64,000 nucleotides of DNA from Citrobacter koseri. GTDB taxonomy: Bacteria; Pseudomonadota; Gammaproteobacteria; Enterobacterales; Enterobacteriaceae. Of this stretch, positions 1 to 11,336 are shown one piece after another. A model generated the notes under the pieces. The model searched no databases. It saw only the letters and a list, made by a program, of their open reading frames with translations, and was not told where the DNA came from. The DNA is taken from NCBI GenBank assembly GCA_900446925.1, contig UAVY01000007.1, positions 310,001 through 374,000 on the forward strand. The letters are read 5' to 3'. A program made the translations under genes and the position numbers. Within the stretch, counting starts at the first letter, position 1. Each line of letters begins with the position of its first letter.

Positions 1-131
1 CGACAGGCGTGCCGCTTGAAGGGCTGGTTCGCGTGACGGAAGGTGATGACGAAAAATTTATTGGCATGGGCGAAATCGACGATGAAGGCCGCGTGGCGCC
101 TCGTCGGTTAGTGGTTGAGTACCCGGCGTAA
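1..131 (+). CDS. truB: tRNA pseudouridine(55) synthase TruB, C-terminal end (partial)
   Basis: Only the last 42 codons are present; the reading frame begins at base 3 and ends at TAA 129-131. The residues [20 protein letters not shown] followed by PA match the end of enterobacterial TruB, which makes pseudouridine 55 in the T-loop of tRNAs. This tail belongs to the C-terminal RNA-binding part of the enzyme. It lies just upstream of rpsO, as in other enterobacteria. The catalytic domain is outside the window. Confidence 0.93.
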   Translation, partial: TGVPLEGLVRVTEGDDEKFIGMGEIDDEGRVAPRRLVVEYPA

Positions 132-241
132 TGCTGCTCCGTCTTGCGATAACAGGGCGCTACGAGTAGAATACCGCCGCTTAACGTCACGTAAATTTTT
201 TAACAAGTTCGCGCGGCGTTTACATGGGGTCGCTGAATTAG

Positions 242-553
<312 letters not shown>

Positions 554-570
554 TTCTTGCGAGTTTCAGA

Positions 571-598
571 AAGAGGGGGCCTTCATGGCCCCTTTTTT
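571..598 (+). terminator. Intrinsic terminator after rpsO
   Basis: GGGGCC (576-581) pairs with GGCCCC (587-592) across a 5-base loop and is followed by six T. This matches the known rpsO t1 terminator, which allows partial read-through into pnp. Confidence 0.9.
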
Positions 599-670
599 CA
601 ACCAGACGGCAGCAATTCACTGGAAACTAATGTATTGTTGCTATGGATGATCTTCCGTTGCAGAGGTTCG

Positions 671-727
671 CGCGGCTAATGAGAGGCTTCACCCAAAGAG
701 CATGGGTTAGGGTTGTCATTAGTCGCG
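671..727 (+). promoter_or_regulatory. pnp leader hairpin, likely RNase III site
   Basis: A long stem is formed by CGCGGCTAATGA (671-682) and TCATTAGTCGCG (716-727) with a G-U pair, capped by an inner ACCCA/TGGGT hairpin. In E. coli the equivalent pnp leader stem is cut by RNase III, after which PNPase represses its own mRNA. The gap between rpsO and pnp also holds the sRNA SraG in E. coli; I cannot confirm SraG here. Confidence 0.75.
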
Positions 728-799
728 AGGATGCGCAGAAGATCGGGTATTAACGATGGCGCCTGAGTGTGCCGTCAAAAATTAAGAAAGGGTATTATT

Positions 800-2938
800 T
801 TGCTTAATCCGATCGTTCGTAAATTCCAGTACGGTCAGCATACCGTTACGCTGGAAACTGGCATGATGGCGCGTCAGGCAACTGCCGCCGTTATGGTAAG
901 CATGGATGACACTGCGGTATTCGTTACCGTTGTTGGTCAGAAAAAAGCGAAGCCGGGCCAGGATTTCTTCCCGCTGACCGTTAACTATCAGGAGCGTACT
1001 TACGCTGCTGGCCGTATCCCGGGCAGCTTCTTCCGTCGTGAAGGCCGTCCGAGCGAAGGCGAAACCCTGATCGCGCGTCTGATTGACCGCCCGGTTCGTC
1101 CGCTGTTCCCGGAAGGCTTCGTTAACGAAGTTCAGGTTATCGCAACCGTCGTTTCCGTTAACGCCGCAGGTTAACCCGGATATCGTCGCGATGATCGGTG
1201 CTTCTGCCGCGCTGTCTCTGTCCGGCATTCCGTTCAACGGCCCGATTGGCGCCGCGCGTGTTGGTTATATCAATGACCAGTATGTACTGAACCCGACTCA
1301 GGACGAAACTGAAAGAAAGTAAGCTGGACCTGGTGGTTGCCGGTACTGAAGCGGCTGTTCTGATGGTTGAATCCGAAGCAGAACTGCTGAGCGAAGACAC
1401 CATGCTGGGCGCCGTGGTATTCGGCCACGAGCAGCAGCAGATTGTGATTCAAAACATCAACGATCTGGTGAAAGAAGCGGGCAAACCGCGTTGGGACTGG
1501 CAGCCGGAAGCGGTAAACGAAGCGCTGAACGCGCGCGTTGCTGCGCTGGCCGAAGCTCGCCTGAGCGACGCTTACCGTATCACCGACAAACAGGAGCGTT
1601 ATGCTCAGGTTGACGTGATCAAATCCGAAACCATCGCTGCGCTGGTTGCAGAAGACGAAACCCTGGACGAAAACGAACTGGGCGAAATCCTGCACGCGAT
1701 CGAGAAAAACGTTGTTCGTAGCCGCGTACTGGCCGGCGAGCCGCGTATTGATGGCCGTGAAAAAGACATGATCCGTGGCCTGGACGTGCGTACTGGCGTG
1801 CTGCCGCGTACTCACGGTTCCGCGCTGTTCACTCGTGGCGAAACGCAGGCGCTGGTCACGGCGACGCTGGGTACCGCTCGTGACGCGCAGGTTCTTGATG
1901 AACTGATGGGCGAACGCACTGACAGCTTCCTGTTCCACTATAACTTCCCTCCGTATTCCGTTGGCGAAACCGGCATGGTCGGTTCTCCGAAGCGTCGTGA
2001 AATTGGTCACGGTCGTCTGGCGAAGCGCGGCGTTCTGGCAGTTATGCCGGAAATGGACAAATTCCCGTACACCGTTCGCGTGGTGTCTGAAATCACCGAA
2101 TCCAACGGGTCTTCCTCTATGGCTTCCGTGTGTGGCGCTTCCCTGGCGCTGATGGACGCAGGCGTGCCGATTAAAGCGGCCGTTGCGGGTATCGCGATGG
2201 GTCTGGTGAAAGAAGGCGACAACTTTGTTGTTCTGTCTGACATCCTGGGCGACGAAGACCACCTGGGCGATATGGACTTCAAAGTGGCGGGTTCCCGCGA
2301 CGGTATCTCTGCGTTGCAGATGGATATCAAAATTGAAGGTATCACCAAAGAGATCATGCAGGTTGCGCTGAACCAGGCAAAAGGTGCGCGTCTGCACATC
2401 CTGGGCGTGATGGAACAGGCGATCAACGCGCCGCGTGGCGACATTTCTCAGTTCGCTCCGCGTATCCACACCCATCAAGATCAACCCGGACAAGATCAAA
2501 GACGTTATCGGTAAGGGCGGTTCTGTTATCCGTGCTCTGACCGAAGAAACTGGCACCACCATCGAAATCGAAGATGACGGTACGGTGAAGATCGCGGCGA
2601 CCGACGGCGAAAAAGCGAAACATGCTATCCGTCGTATCGAAGAGATCACTGCGGAAATCGAAGTGGGCCGTATCTACAATGGTAAAGTGACTCGCATCGT
2701 TGACTTTGGCGCGTTTGTTGCCATTGGCGGCGGTAAAGAAGGTCTGGTACACATCTCTCAGATCGCTGACAAGCGCGTAGAGAAAGTGACCGATTACCTG
2801 CAAATGGGTCAGGAAGTACCGGTTAAAGTTCTGGAAGTTGATCGCCAGGGCCGCGTACGTCTGAGCATTAAAGAAGCAACTGAGCAGTCTCAACCAGCTG
2901 CTGCGCCGGAAGCTCCGGCAGCAGAACAGGGCGAGTAA
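800..2938 (+). CDS. pnp: Polyribonucleotide nucleotidyltransferase (PNPase), three frameshifts
   Basis: PNPase degrades RNA 3' to 5' with phosphate and works in the RNA degradosome with RNase E. The TTG start at 800 follows an AAAGGG ribosome site and gives the family N-terminus [13 protein letters not shown]. Two RNase PH-like domains fill the first ~550 residues, followed by a KH domain ([18 protein letters not shown]) and an S1 domain ([13 protein letters not shown]) with an acidic tail. Three single-base insertions interrupt the frame: an extra G near 1151, an extra A near 1309 and an extra C near 2471. Removing them gives exactly 711 residues, the E. coli length. I regard them as sequence errors, since the codons on both sides are fully conserved. 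Confidence 0.93.
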
Positions 2939-2949
2939 GGTTGCCATTT

Positions 2950-2975
2950 GCCCTCCGCTTTGGCGGAGGGCCTTT
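2950..2975 (+). terminator. Hairpin after pnp
   Basis: GCCCTCCGC (2950-2958) and GCGGAGGGC (2963-2971) form a 9-bp stem with loop TTTG, followed only by CTTTG. The T-run is weak, so it may be a processing or partial termination signal between pnp and nlpI. Confidence 0.6.
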
Positions 2976-3047
2976 GACCCGGCAGGACGCCTTGTCAGCA
3001 ACCGGGGAACAGGACGTTCATTCAATCGTTGTCTTCGGGAGTGGGAA

Positions 3048-3932
3048 ATGAAGCCTTTTTTGCGCTGGTGTTTCGTTGCGACAGCACTCACGCTGGCAGG
3101 ATGCAGCAACTCTGCCTGGCGTAAGAGTGAAGTCCTCGCGGTGCCATTGCAACCGACTTTGCAGCAGGAAGTGATTCTGGCACGCATGGAACAAATTCTT
3201 GCCAGTCGGGCTTTAACCGATGACGAACGCGCACAGCTTTTATATGAGCGCGGAGTGTTGTATGATAGTCTGGGTCTGAGGGCATTAGCGCGAAATGATT
3301 TTTCACAAGCGCTGGCAATCCGACCGGATATGCCTGAAGTATTCAATTACTTAGGCATTTATTTAACGCAGGCAGGCAATTTTGATGCTGCCTATGAAGC
3401 GTTTGATTCTGTACTTGAGCTTGATCCAACTTACAACTACGCGTACTTAAATCGCGGTATCGCATTGTATTACGGCGGTCGCGACAAGTTAGCGCAAGAT
3501 GATCTGCTGGCGTTTTATCAAGACGATCCCAATGATCCTTTCCGCAGCCTGTGGCTTTATCTCGCTGAGCAGAAGCTCGATGAGAAGCAGGCGAAAGAAG
3601 CGTTAAAGCAACGCTTCGAGAAATCGGATAAAGAACAATGGGGATGGAACATTGTCGAGTTCTACCTGGGCAACATTAGCGAAGCAACGCTGATGGAACG
3701 CCTGAAGGCGGACGCAACGGATAACACCTCGCTCGCTGAGCATCTCAGTGAAACCAACTTCTATTTAGGTAAGTATTACCTAAGTCTGGGGGATTTGGAC
3801 AACGCTACGGCATTGTTCAAACTGGCGGTGGCTAACAACGTTCATAACTTTGTTGAGCACCGATACGCATTGTTGGAATTATCGCTCCTGGGCCAGGACC
3901 AAGATGACCTGGCAGAATCGGACCAGCAATAG
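3048..3932 (+). CDS. nlpI: Lipoprotein NlpI
   Basis: Intact 294-residue outer-membrane lipoprotein. The signal peptide ends in the lipobox TLAGC, giving lipidated Cys19. The rest is built of tetratricopeptide repeats (for example [17 protein letters not shown] and [18 protein letters not shown]). In E. coli NlpI is an adaptor that brings the protease Prc to the cell-wall hydrolase MepS and helps organise peptidoglycan enzymes. It follows pnp in the usual order. No frame interruption is seen. Confidence 0.97.
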   Translation: MKPFLRWCFVATALTLAGCSNSAWRKSEVLAVPLQPTLQQEVILARMEQILASRALTDDERAQLLYERGVLYDSLGLRALARNDFSQALAIRPDMPEVFNYLGIYLTQAGNFDAAYEAFDSVLELDPTYNYAYLNRGIALYYGGRDKLAQDDLLAFYQDDPNDPFRSLWLYLAEQKLDEKQAKEALKQRFEKSDKEQWGWNIVEFYLGNISEATLMERLKADATDNTSLAEHLSETNFYLGKYYLSLGDLDNATALFKLAVANNVHNFVEHRYALLELSLLGQDQDDLAESDQQ

Positions 3933-4037
3933 CTGACGTACACATCAGCCCGTAATCTTTTTGATTGCCATCACCTTCACGGGTGAGGGCGTTGTTGTTC
4001 GTTAATACACCTACTTTGAGCCGGTTCACACTTTTCA

Positions 4038-4118
4038 ATGAAAATTGCAGATCAATTTCATGATGAGTTATGTAGACTGGCCGCCATTAATTTTGAGGCA
4101 CACGTACTACATGGCTGA
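4038..4118 (+). CDS. yrbN: Small protein / leader peptide YrbN
   Basis: A 26-codon reading frame, [20 protein letters not shown] followed by AHVLHG, matches the small protein YrbN described upstream of deaD in E. coli. Its TGA (4116-4118) lies inside the deaD coding region, overlapping the deaD ATG (4111) by 8 bases in another frame. Such an overlap suggests translational coupling. Function is unknown; the close match to a described small protein supports translation. Confidence 0.8.
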
Positions 4119-6007
4119 ATTCGAAACCACTTTGCAGATCTGGGCCTGAAGGCTCCTATCCTTGACGCCCTTAACGATCTGGGTTACGAAAAACCATCTC
4201 CAATCCAGGCAGAGTGCATCCCGCATCTGCTGGGCGGTCGCGATGTTCTGGGTATGGCCCAGACCGGTAGCGGCAAAACCGCAGCGTTCTCCTTACCGCT
4301 GCTTAACAATCTTGATCCTGAGCTGAAGGCACCTCAGATTCTGGTGCTGGCACCGACCCGCGAACTGGCGGTTCAGGTTGCTGAAGCCATGACGGATTTC
4401 TCTAAACATATGCGCGGCGTGAACGTGGTTGCCCTGTACGGCGGCCAGCGTTATGACGTGCAGTTACGCGCCCTGCGTCAAGGGCCGCAGATCGTTGTCG
4501 GTACGCCGGGACGTCTGCTTGATCACTTAAAACGCGGCACGCTGGATCTCTCTAAACTGAGCGGTCTGGTGCTGGACGAAGCCGACGAAATGCTGCGTAT
4601 GGGCTTCATCGAAGACGTTGAAACCATCATGGCGCAGATTCCTGAAGGTCATCAGACCGCACTGTTCTCTGCCACCATGCCGGAAGCGATTCGTCGCATT
4701 ACCCGCCGCTTTATGAAAGAGCCGCAGGAAGTGCGCATTCAGTCCAGCGTGACCACGCGTCCTGACATCAGCCAGAGCTACTGGACTGTCTGGGGCATGC
4801 GTAAAAACGAAGCGCTGGTGCGTTTCCTGGAAGCTGAAGATTTTGATGCGGCGATTATCTTCGTTCGTACTAAAAATGCGACCCTGGAAGTGGCTGAAGC
4901 GCTGGAGCGTAGCGGTTACAACAGCGCCGCGCTGAATGGCGACATGAACCAGGCGCTGCGTGAGCAGACTCTGGAGCGTCTGAAAGACGGTCGTCTGGAT
5001 ATCCTGATTGCAACTGACGTTGCGGCCCGTGGCCTGGACGTTGAGCGCATCAGCCTGGTTGTAAACTACGATATCCCGATGGACTCCGAGTCTTACGTTC
5101 ACCGTATCGGCCGTACCGGTCGTGCGGGTCGTGCTGGCCGCGCGCTGCTGTTCGTTGAGAACCGCGAGCGTCGTCTGCTGCGCAACATTGAACGCACCAT
5201 GAAGCTGACCATCCCGGAAGTGGAACTGCCGAACGCAGAACTGCTGGGCAAACGCCGTCTGGAAAAATTTGCAGCGAAAGTTCAGCAGCAGCTGGAAAGC
5301 AGCGATCTGGATCAGTACCGCGCACTGCTGGCGAAAATCCAGCCGACCGAAGAAGGTGAAGAGCTGGATCTCGAAACGCTGGCTGCCGCACTGCTGAAAA
5401 TGGCGCAGGGCGAACGCACGCTGATCGTACCGCCGGATGCGCCGATGCGTCCTAAACGTGAATTCCGTGACCGTGATGACCGTGGTCCGCGCGATCGTAA
5501 CGATCGTGGCCCGCGTACTGATCGTGGTGACCGTGAAGATCGCCCGCGTCGTGAACGTCGTGACGTTGGCGATATGCAGCTGTATCGCATTGAAGTGGGC
5601 CGTGACGATGGTGTTGAAGTGCGTCATATCGTTGGCGCGATTGCTAACGAAGGCGACATCAGCAGCCGTTACATTGGTAACATCAAGCTGTTTGCTTCCC
5701 ACTCCACCATTGAGCTGCCGAAAGGTATGCCGGGTGAGGTGTTGCAGCACTTTACGCGCACCCGCATCCTGAACAAGCCGATGAACATGCAGCTGCTGGG
5801 CGATGCGCAACCGCATTCCGGTAACGAGCGTCGTGGCGGTGGTCGTAGCTTCGGTGGCGAGCGTCGTGAAGGCGTCGTGGTTTTGGCGGCGAACGTCGTG
5901 AAGGTGGCCGTGGTGATGGTCGTCGTTTCAGCGGTGAGCGTCGTGAAGGCCGTGCGCCGCGTCGTGACGACTCCACCGGTCGTCGTCGTTTCGGCGGTGA
6001 TGCGTAA
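4111..6007 (+). CDS. deaD: Cold-shock DEAD-box RNA helicase DeaD/CsdA, two frameshifts
   Basis: ATP-dependent RNA helicase that acts in 50S ribosome assembly, mRNA decay and cold adaptation. Walker A AQTGSGKT lies near residue 49, the DEAD box in [13 protein letters not shown] near 155, SAT near 186 and [15 protein letters not shown] near 331. A basic Arg-rich linker and an RNA-binding domain follow. The ATG at 4111 gives the known N-terminus MAEFE. Two single-base deletions break the gene: one T lost near 4131 (TTTT read as TTT) and one G lost near 5873. The second turns the Gly/Arg-rich tail into a Val-rich sequence that runs past the true TAA at 6005-6007. Confidence 0.93.
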
Positions 6008-6049
6008 TCCACGCTAAATCGCGGTCTCGTACCGTAAAGTAAAATATAC

Positions 6050-6080
6050 AGCCCCGATGATTGCGATCGGGCTTTTTTTA
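6050..6080 (+). terminator. Intrinsic terminator after deaD
   Basis: The left arm AGCCCCGAT pairs with ATCGGGCT with one bulged C, followed by seven T (6073-6079). This is a typical Rho-independent terminator. Confidence 0.88.
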
Positions 6081-6158
6081 TTTCTTTTGTACTCGCGTAC
6101 TGGTACAGTGCGACACAATAAATGCAGTCGCAATATTATTCACTGGAGAGAGGGCTGA

Positions 6159-7409
6159 ATGGCAACACTAACCACCACCCAAACGTCACCTTCGCTGCTT
6201 GGCGGCGTGGTGATCATCGGCGGCACCATTATTGGCGCGGGAATGTTCTCCCTGCCGGTGGTCATGTCCGGTGCGTGGTTCTTCTGGTCGATGGCGGCGT
6301 TGGTGTTTACCTGGTTCTGTATGCTGCATTCCGGGCTGATGATCCTCGAAGCCAACCTCAACTACCGGATTGGCTCCAGCTTTGACACCATCACCAAAGA
6401 CCTGCTGGGTAAAGGCTGGAACGGTGGTGAATGGGATCTCTATTGCCTTTGTGCTCTATATCCTGACCTACGCCTATATCTCGGCGAGCGGCTCGATTCT
6501 GCATCATACCTTTGCTGAAATGTCGCTGAACGTTCCGGCGCGGGCGGCAGGTTTTGCGTTTGCGTTGCTGGTGGCCTTTGTCGTCTGGTTGAGTACAAAA
6601 GCGGTTAGCCGGATGACGGCGATTGTGCTGGGCGCGAAAGTCATCACCTTCTTTCTGACCTTCGGCAGTCTGCTGGGGCACGTCACGCCGGCGACGCTGT
6701 TTAACGTGGCCGAAAGCAACGCGTCTTACACGCCGTACCTGCTGATGACACTGCCGTTTTGTCTGGCGTCGTTTGGTTATCACGGCAACGTGCCAAGCCT
6801 GATGAAGTATTACGGTAAAGATCCGCGTACCATCGTGAAATGCCTGGTGTACGGTACGCTGGATGGCGCTGGTGCTGTATACCATCTGGCTGTTGGGTAC
6901 GAATGGGTAATATTCCGCGCCCCGGCGTTTATCGGTATTGCGCAGCAGGGCGGTAATATTGATGTGCTGGTACAGGCGCTGAGCGGCGTACTGAACAGCC
7001 GCAGTCTGGATCTGCTGCTGGTGGTGTTCTCTAACTTTTGCGGTGGCGAGTTCGTTCCTCGGCGTGACGCTTGGTCTGTTTGACTATCTGGCGGATCTGT
7101 TTGGTTTTGATGATTCGGCGCTGGGGCGCTTCAAAACTGCGCTGCTGACTTTCCTGCCGCCGGTGGATTGGCGGTCTGCTGTGGCCGAACGGGTTCCTGT
7201 ATGCTATCGGCTATGCGGGGCTGGCGGCAACCATCTGGGCAGCCATTGTTCCGGCTCTGCTGGCGCGAGCTTCACGCCAACGCTTCGGCAGCCGAAATTC
7301 CGTGTCTGGGGCGGGCAAGCCGATGATTGCGCTGATCCTGGTATTCGGTATCGGCAACGCGCTGGTGCATATTCTGTCGAGCGTGAACTTGCTACCAGTG
7401 TACCAGTAA
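6159..7409 (+). CDS. mtr: Tryptophan-specific permease Mtr, heavily frameshifted
   Basis: Inner-membrane tryptophan:H+ symporter of the aromatic amino-acid permease family (about 11 membrane segments). The start [20 protein letters not shown] and the end LLPVYQ are unmistakable. The frame is interrupted by seven insertions (near 6427, 6863, 6902, 6924, 7037, 7165, 7316) and one deletion (near 7290). Net removal of six bases gives 414 residues, the E. coli length. The paralogues tdcC and cyuP in this window belong to related amino-acid carrier families. The eight indels in 1.25 kb are the first error cluster of the window. Confidence 0.9.
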
Positions 7410-7417
7410 GTTTGTTG

Positions 7418-7491
7418 TGCCGGATGGCGGCTACGCCTTATCCGGCCTGAACAATCTCGTAGGCCCGGGTAAGCGAAGCGCCACCGGGCAA
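7418..7491. repeat. REP/BIME element between mtr and yhbW
   Basis: A GCCGGATGGCGGCTACGCC-type REP unit is followed by its inverted GTAGGCCCGGGTAAGC partner. It lies between convergent genes. Confidence 0.85.
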
Positions 7492-7500
7492 AACAACGCA

Positions 7501-8509
7501 CTACCCCACCAACTCTTCTTTCACCTGCATCGCCAGGTCAAACGAATGCAGCCGCGCCTGATGATCGAAAATCTGCCCGTTGACCATAATCTCATCCGCC
7601 TGCGTTTCGCGCAGAATAGATTCCAGCCCGTGACGTACTTTGGCTTTATCGCCCACCAGCGACATGCTCAGTGCCTGCTGCACGCCATATTGCTCGGACG
7701 GCGACCAGAACTGATCCAGATTTTGAATCGGCGCGGGTAGCTGCCCGGTCTCGCCGCGACGCAGTTTCACAAACGCCTGCTGCATAGAGGTAAACAGAAA
7801 TTCCGCATCGCGATTGCTGTCAGCGGCGATGATATTGATGCACACCATCGCATACGGTTTTTCCAGCCGCGCGGACGGCTTGAACTGGGTGCGATAGAGA
7901 TGCAGCGCCTGGAACAGCATATCGGGCGCGAAGTGGGAGGCGAAGGCGAACGGCAGACCACGCTGCGCCGCCAGCTGTGCGCCGTACAGGCTGGAACCCA
8001 GCAGCCACACCGGGATCTTCTCGCCATAGCCCGGAACCGGGCGTACATGTGGATTGGGATCGCGCGCGTCGAACCAGTCCACCAGTTCAGCGACGTCGCG
8101 CGGGAAATTATCAATATCGCCGCTCATATGACGGCGCAGCGCCATCATGGTGCGCTGATCGCTTCCCGGCGCGCGCCCCCAGGCCCAGATCAATCCGTCC
8201 AGGATAGAGCGTATTCAGCGTACCGAACTGCTCGGCGATAACCAGCGGTGAGTGGTTGGGGAGCATCACCCCGTCAGAACCCAGATGCAACGTGGTGGTA
8301 TTGGCGGCCAGATAGCCAATCAGCACCGATGTCGCCGCGCTGGCGATACCGGTCATGTTGTGATGTTCCGCCAGCCAGTAGCGGTGATAGCCGCGCCGCT
8401 CTGCCAGACGGGCGAGATCCAGTGAGTGTGAGAAGGCCTCTTTCGCAGAGGAACCTTCGGGGATCGGTGCCAGATCCAGCAGCGAAAATGGAATGGTTTT
8501 GTCAGTCAT
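7501..8509 (-). CDS. yhbW: Luciferase-like monooxygenase family protein YhbW, one frameshift
   Basis: Predicted flavin-dependent oxidoreductase of the bacterial luciferase (LLM) family, with the characteristic [17 protein letters not shown] segment near residue 45. Its substrate is unknown. One extra G near 8180 shifts the frame between RIDLGLG and [11 protein letters not shown]; correcting it gives 335 residues, matching E. coli YhbW. The ATG at 8507-8509 starts [19 protein letters not shown]. The gene is convergent with mtr across a REP element. Confidence 0.9.
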
Positions 8510-8610
8510 AACGGCTCACTTTGTCGTCGGTGAATCATTTAATACTGCATTAAAATTTGATTACCGTTGTTAACAAAGTGAGCGGTATAAGGCGGGGCGC
8601 AAACATCAAC

Positions 8611-8687
8611 TGCCTGATGGCGCTTCACTTATCAGGCCTACAAGCGCATTGTAGGCCGGATAAAGCATTTATGCCGCCATCCGGCAA
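8611..8687. repeat. REP/BIME pair between yhbW and ubiV
   Basis: TGCCTGATGGCGCTTC...ATCAGGCCTAC is followed by GTAGGCCGGATAAAGC...GCCATCCGGCA: two REP units in opposite orientation. Confidence 0.87.
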
Positions 8688-8694
8688 GGTTCAG

Positions 8695-9575
8695 TTACAC
8701 CTGTAGTTCCAGACCGGCCAGGCGTTTCCAGTAACCGTTGCAGTCGCTGTGCGCGGCCAGCGGCAACGGCGCGCTGCCGTTTTCATTGGCGCGGAAGGCG
8801 TCGAGCATGGCGAATATCTCCGTACCCAGCGGGGAAAGGCGCACAATGTCGACCAGCCCCTGCATGGAGGTCAGTTCGTTGCCGAGGTTATAAACGTAGC
8901 CGCTCATGGTCTGAATACCGTTAAGCACGAACACCTGCTGATTCTCCTGCGACAACACGTTGCGCCCGTTCGGGTACTTGATGCAGCAGGTTTCACACTC
9001 GTCTTTCGGGCGGTCTTCCGAACGCGCGGTAAAACAGCGGGCGGAGTACGCCAGCGGCAGATGACCGTAGCTCAGCACTTCCACTTCAAAACTGATTGCG
9101 GATGCTGAGTTCATCGCACTGGTTCAGCAGATTCACCAGCCAGTCGCGGGAAAGCTCGACCGGCATGCACCAGCGCACCATTCCCTGTTTAAGCAGCAGA
9201 CGCAGCGTTACCGCGTTATAGCAGTTAAGCGCGTGACCGGCGACAAACGGCAGCTTGCGCTCGGCGCACATATTCACGACGCCGAGATCGCTGGCCTCCC
9301 AGCAGGAAGTCGCCGTTTTCCACATAGCGTTTTAGTTCGCCTAATTCAGAGGAGGCCTGTACCAGCGCCAGCGTGGAGAGCACGACCTGCTTGCCGCTTC
9401 CGGCAAGGGATTTCGCCATATCAAGCCAGTCGCCCACTTTGGTGGCGCGGCGTTTGCTGCACACCGCTTCGCCAAGGTAAATCACGTCGGCGCTGCTGGT
9501 GGCGGCCTGCTGATAAAATGCTTCCAGCGTCTCTTTCGGCCAATAGTAAAGCACCGGCCCTAAGGAATATTTCAT
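8695..9575 (-). CDS. ubiV: UbiV, O2-independent ubiquinone biosynthesis protein, two frameshifts
   Basis: Formerly YhbV; a U32-family protein that carries a 4Fe-4S cluster. Together with UbiU and UbiT it hydroxylates ubiquinone precursors without oxygen. Cluster cysteines are visible in EAVCSKRRATK and in the CETCCIKYPNG motif. The ATG at 9573-9575 gives MKYSLGPVLYYWPKE. Two insertions (an extra G near 9297 and an extra T near 9100) break the frame; correction gives 292 residues, the E. coli length. ubiU lies 8 bases upstream, so the pair is probably co-transcribed. Confidence 0.91.
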
Positions 9576-9583
9576 TGCTTCTC

Positions 9584-10590
9584 TCACTGCCATTTACGGT
9601 GATACGCGCCAAGCGTGGTCTGAGTGCCTTCGGACATGGAGCCAAGCGTCTCCATCCAGGCGCTTTGCGGGACGAAGTTTTTGCGGGTCGGCCATGCAGC
9701 GGTCGATCGCCTGACGCCACACTTTCGCCACCTGGCTGACATACGCCGGGCTGCGCTGACGCCCTTCAATTTTCACCGAGGCGATATTCGCCGCCAGCAG
9801 GTCAGGCAGCAGTTCCAGCGTGTTGAGGCTGGTAGGTTCTTCCAGCGCGTGGTAACGCTCCGCCATCAACCAGATAGCGACCTTTACACAGCGTTGGATA
9901 ACCGGCGTTCTCACCGTCCTGATAGCGGTCGATGAGCACCCTCGTTCAGGCGCGATTCCCAGCCCCTGAGGGGTCTGTTGCCAAGCGCACGAAGCGGGGC
10001 CGGAGAGCAGGCGCCGACGGTATTGGGGGATTCACCCGTCAGATAAGAGGAGAGGTAGCAACGGCCTTCCGCCATAATGCACAGGCTGCCGAAGGCGAAG
10101 ACCTCCAGCGGCACGGGCGTGACGCGGGCGAGCTGTTTCACCTGATGAATGGAAAGCACGCGCGGCAGGACGACGCGCGCAACGTCAAAGTTGCGATGGT
10201 AGAAGTTAATTGCTTCTTCATTCGTTGCCGATGCCTGAACAGAGACATGGCGCTCCAATATGCGGATAGCGTTCTGCTGCATACTCAAGCATAGCAAAGG
10301 TCGGCCAGGATCAGCGCATCCGCGCCCAGTTGCGCCGCCATATCCACGGCCACGCTGCCAGCGAACATATCCCATCCGGGTGTGCAAACGTGTTAATCGC
10401 GATGTGCAGTTTACGGCGATGTTGATGGACGTAATTCACCGCTTCCTGCAATTTTTTCTCAGTAAAAATTAAGACCGGCGAAGTGACGGGCGTTAGTATC
10501 ATCTTTTAGCCCGATATAAACGGCATCAGCACCGTTCTCAATGGCCGCCTTAAGCGCCGGGAGATTTCCGGCAGGGCAGAGCAGCTCCAT
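9584..10590 (-). CDS. ubiU: UbiU, O2-independent ubiquinone biosynthesis protein, heavily frameshifted
   Basis: Formerly YhbU, a U32-family 4Fe-4S protein and partner of UbiV. The ATG at 10588-10590 starts MELLCPAGNLPALKAAIENG and the end GAYHRKWQ sits at TGA 9584-9586. In between, the span is 11 bases longer than the 331-residue E. coli gene. I can place ten insertions, for example after NFT near 10465, at the HPDG segment near 10380, near CSPARFVR at 9990 and near DPQNFVPQ at 9680. All blocks between them are conserved, so the gene is most likely intact in the organism. It is the second dense error cluster. Confidence 0.88.
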
Positions 10591-10810
10591 AATTATTCCT
10601 GAATGTTGCGCCGTCCAGGCCGCAAAATTGTTAACGAAGAGAGATTTTAGTTAACCTTGCTGCGACAATTTTTGATTTAAGGCAGTTAAAGGCGTATTGG
10701 TTACACCTATAACTGGGTAACAATTTCGTATCGAATTGTTGATTTACGCCGCTATGTCGTTTATCTGATATGGCAAAATAACGGGATTATTGAAACAGGG
10801 AGTAAAGCTC
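10591..10810. promoter_or_regulatory. Divergent ubiUV / ubiT promoter region
   Basis: This AT-rich 220-bp gap separates ubiU (minus) from ubiT (plus). Two TTGAT half-sites at 10672-10676 and 10739-10743 resemble half of the FNR box TTGAT-N4-ATCAA, but no full box is visible. Oxygen-responsive control is plausible from the pathway's role; the sites themselves are weak. Confidence 0.4.
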
Positions 10811-11336
10811 GTGTTGGATAAACTGCGTTCACGCTTAGTACATTTTGGCCCGTCTCTGATGAGTGTTCCGGTTAAACTGACGCCCTTTGCGCTGAAGCGC
10901 CAGGTTCTGGAACAGGTTCTGAGCTGGCAATTTCGTCAGGCGCTGGCAGATGGGGAGCTTGAGTTCCTCGAAGGCCGTTGGTTAAGTATTACGGTGCGTG
11001 ATATTAACCTCAGATGGTACACCTCTGTTGAGAACGGCAAACTGATTGTCAGTCAGAACGCTGAGGCCGACGTGAGCTTTAGCGCCGATGCCAGCGACTT
11101 GTTGATGATTGCGGCGCGTAAGCAGGACCCTGATACGCTCTTCTTCCAGCGTCGTCTGGTCATTGAAGGCGATACAGAGTTAGGGCTGTATGTGAAAAAA
11201 CCTGATGGACGCCATCGAACTGGAGCAGATGCCGAAAGCGTTACGCATTATGCTGCTGCAACTGGCGGATTTTGTTGAGGCGGGTATGAAAAACTCGCCA
11301 GAAACCAAACAGACCTCGGTAGGTGAACCATGCTGA
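10811..11336 (+). CDS. ubiT: UbiT, SCP2-domain ubiquinone biosynthesis factor, one frameshift
   Basis: Formerly YhbT. It has an SCP2-type lipid-binding domain and acts with UbiU and UbiV in anaerobic ubiquinone synthesis. The GTG at 10811 followed by TTG GAT AAA gives the family start MLDKLRS; an upstream ATG in this frame at 10790 would add seven residues. An extra A near 11200 (GTGAAAAAAC) shifts the frame; correction gives 174 residues ending VGEPC. The gene is divergent from ubiUV and its TGA overlaps the yhbS start. Confidence 0.9.

Noticed and set aside
1270..2649. 459-codon open frame on the minus strand
   Set aside because: It is the antisense shadow of pnp. It has no ribosome site or recognisable family, and its His/Arg/Phe-rich composition is typical of reversed coding sequence.
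4527..5816. 429-codon open frame on the minus strand
   Set aside because: Antisense shadow of deaD, with no domain match and composition produced by the Arg-rich sense frame.
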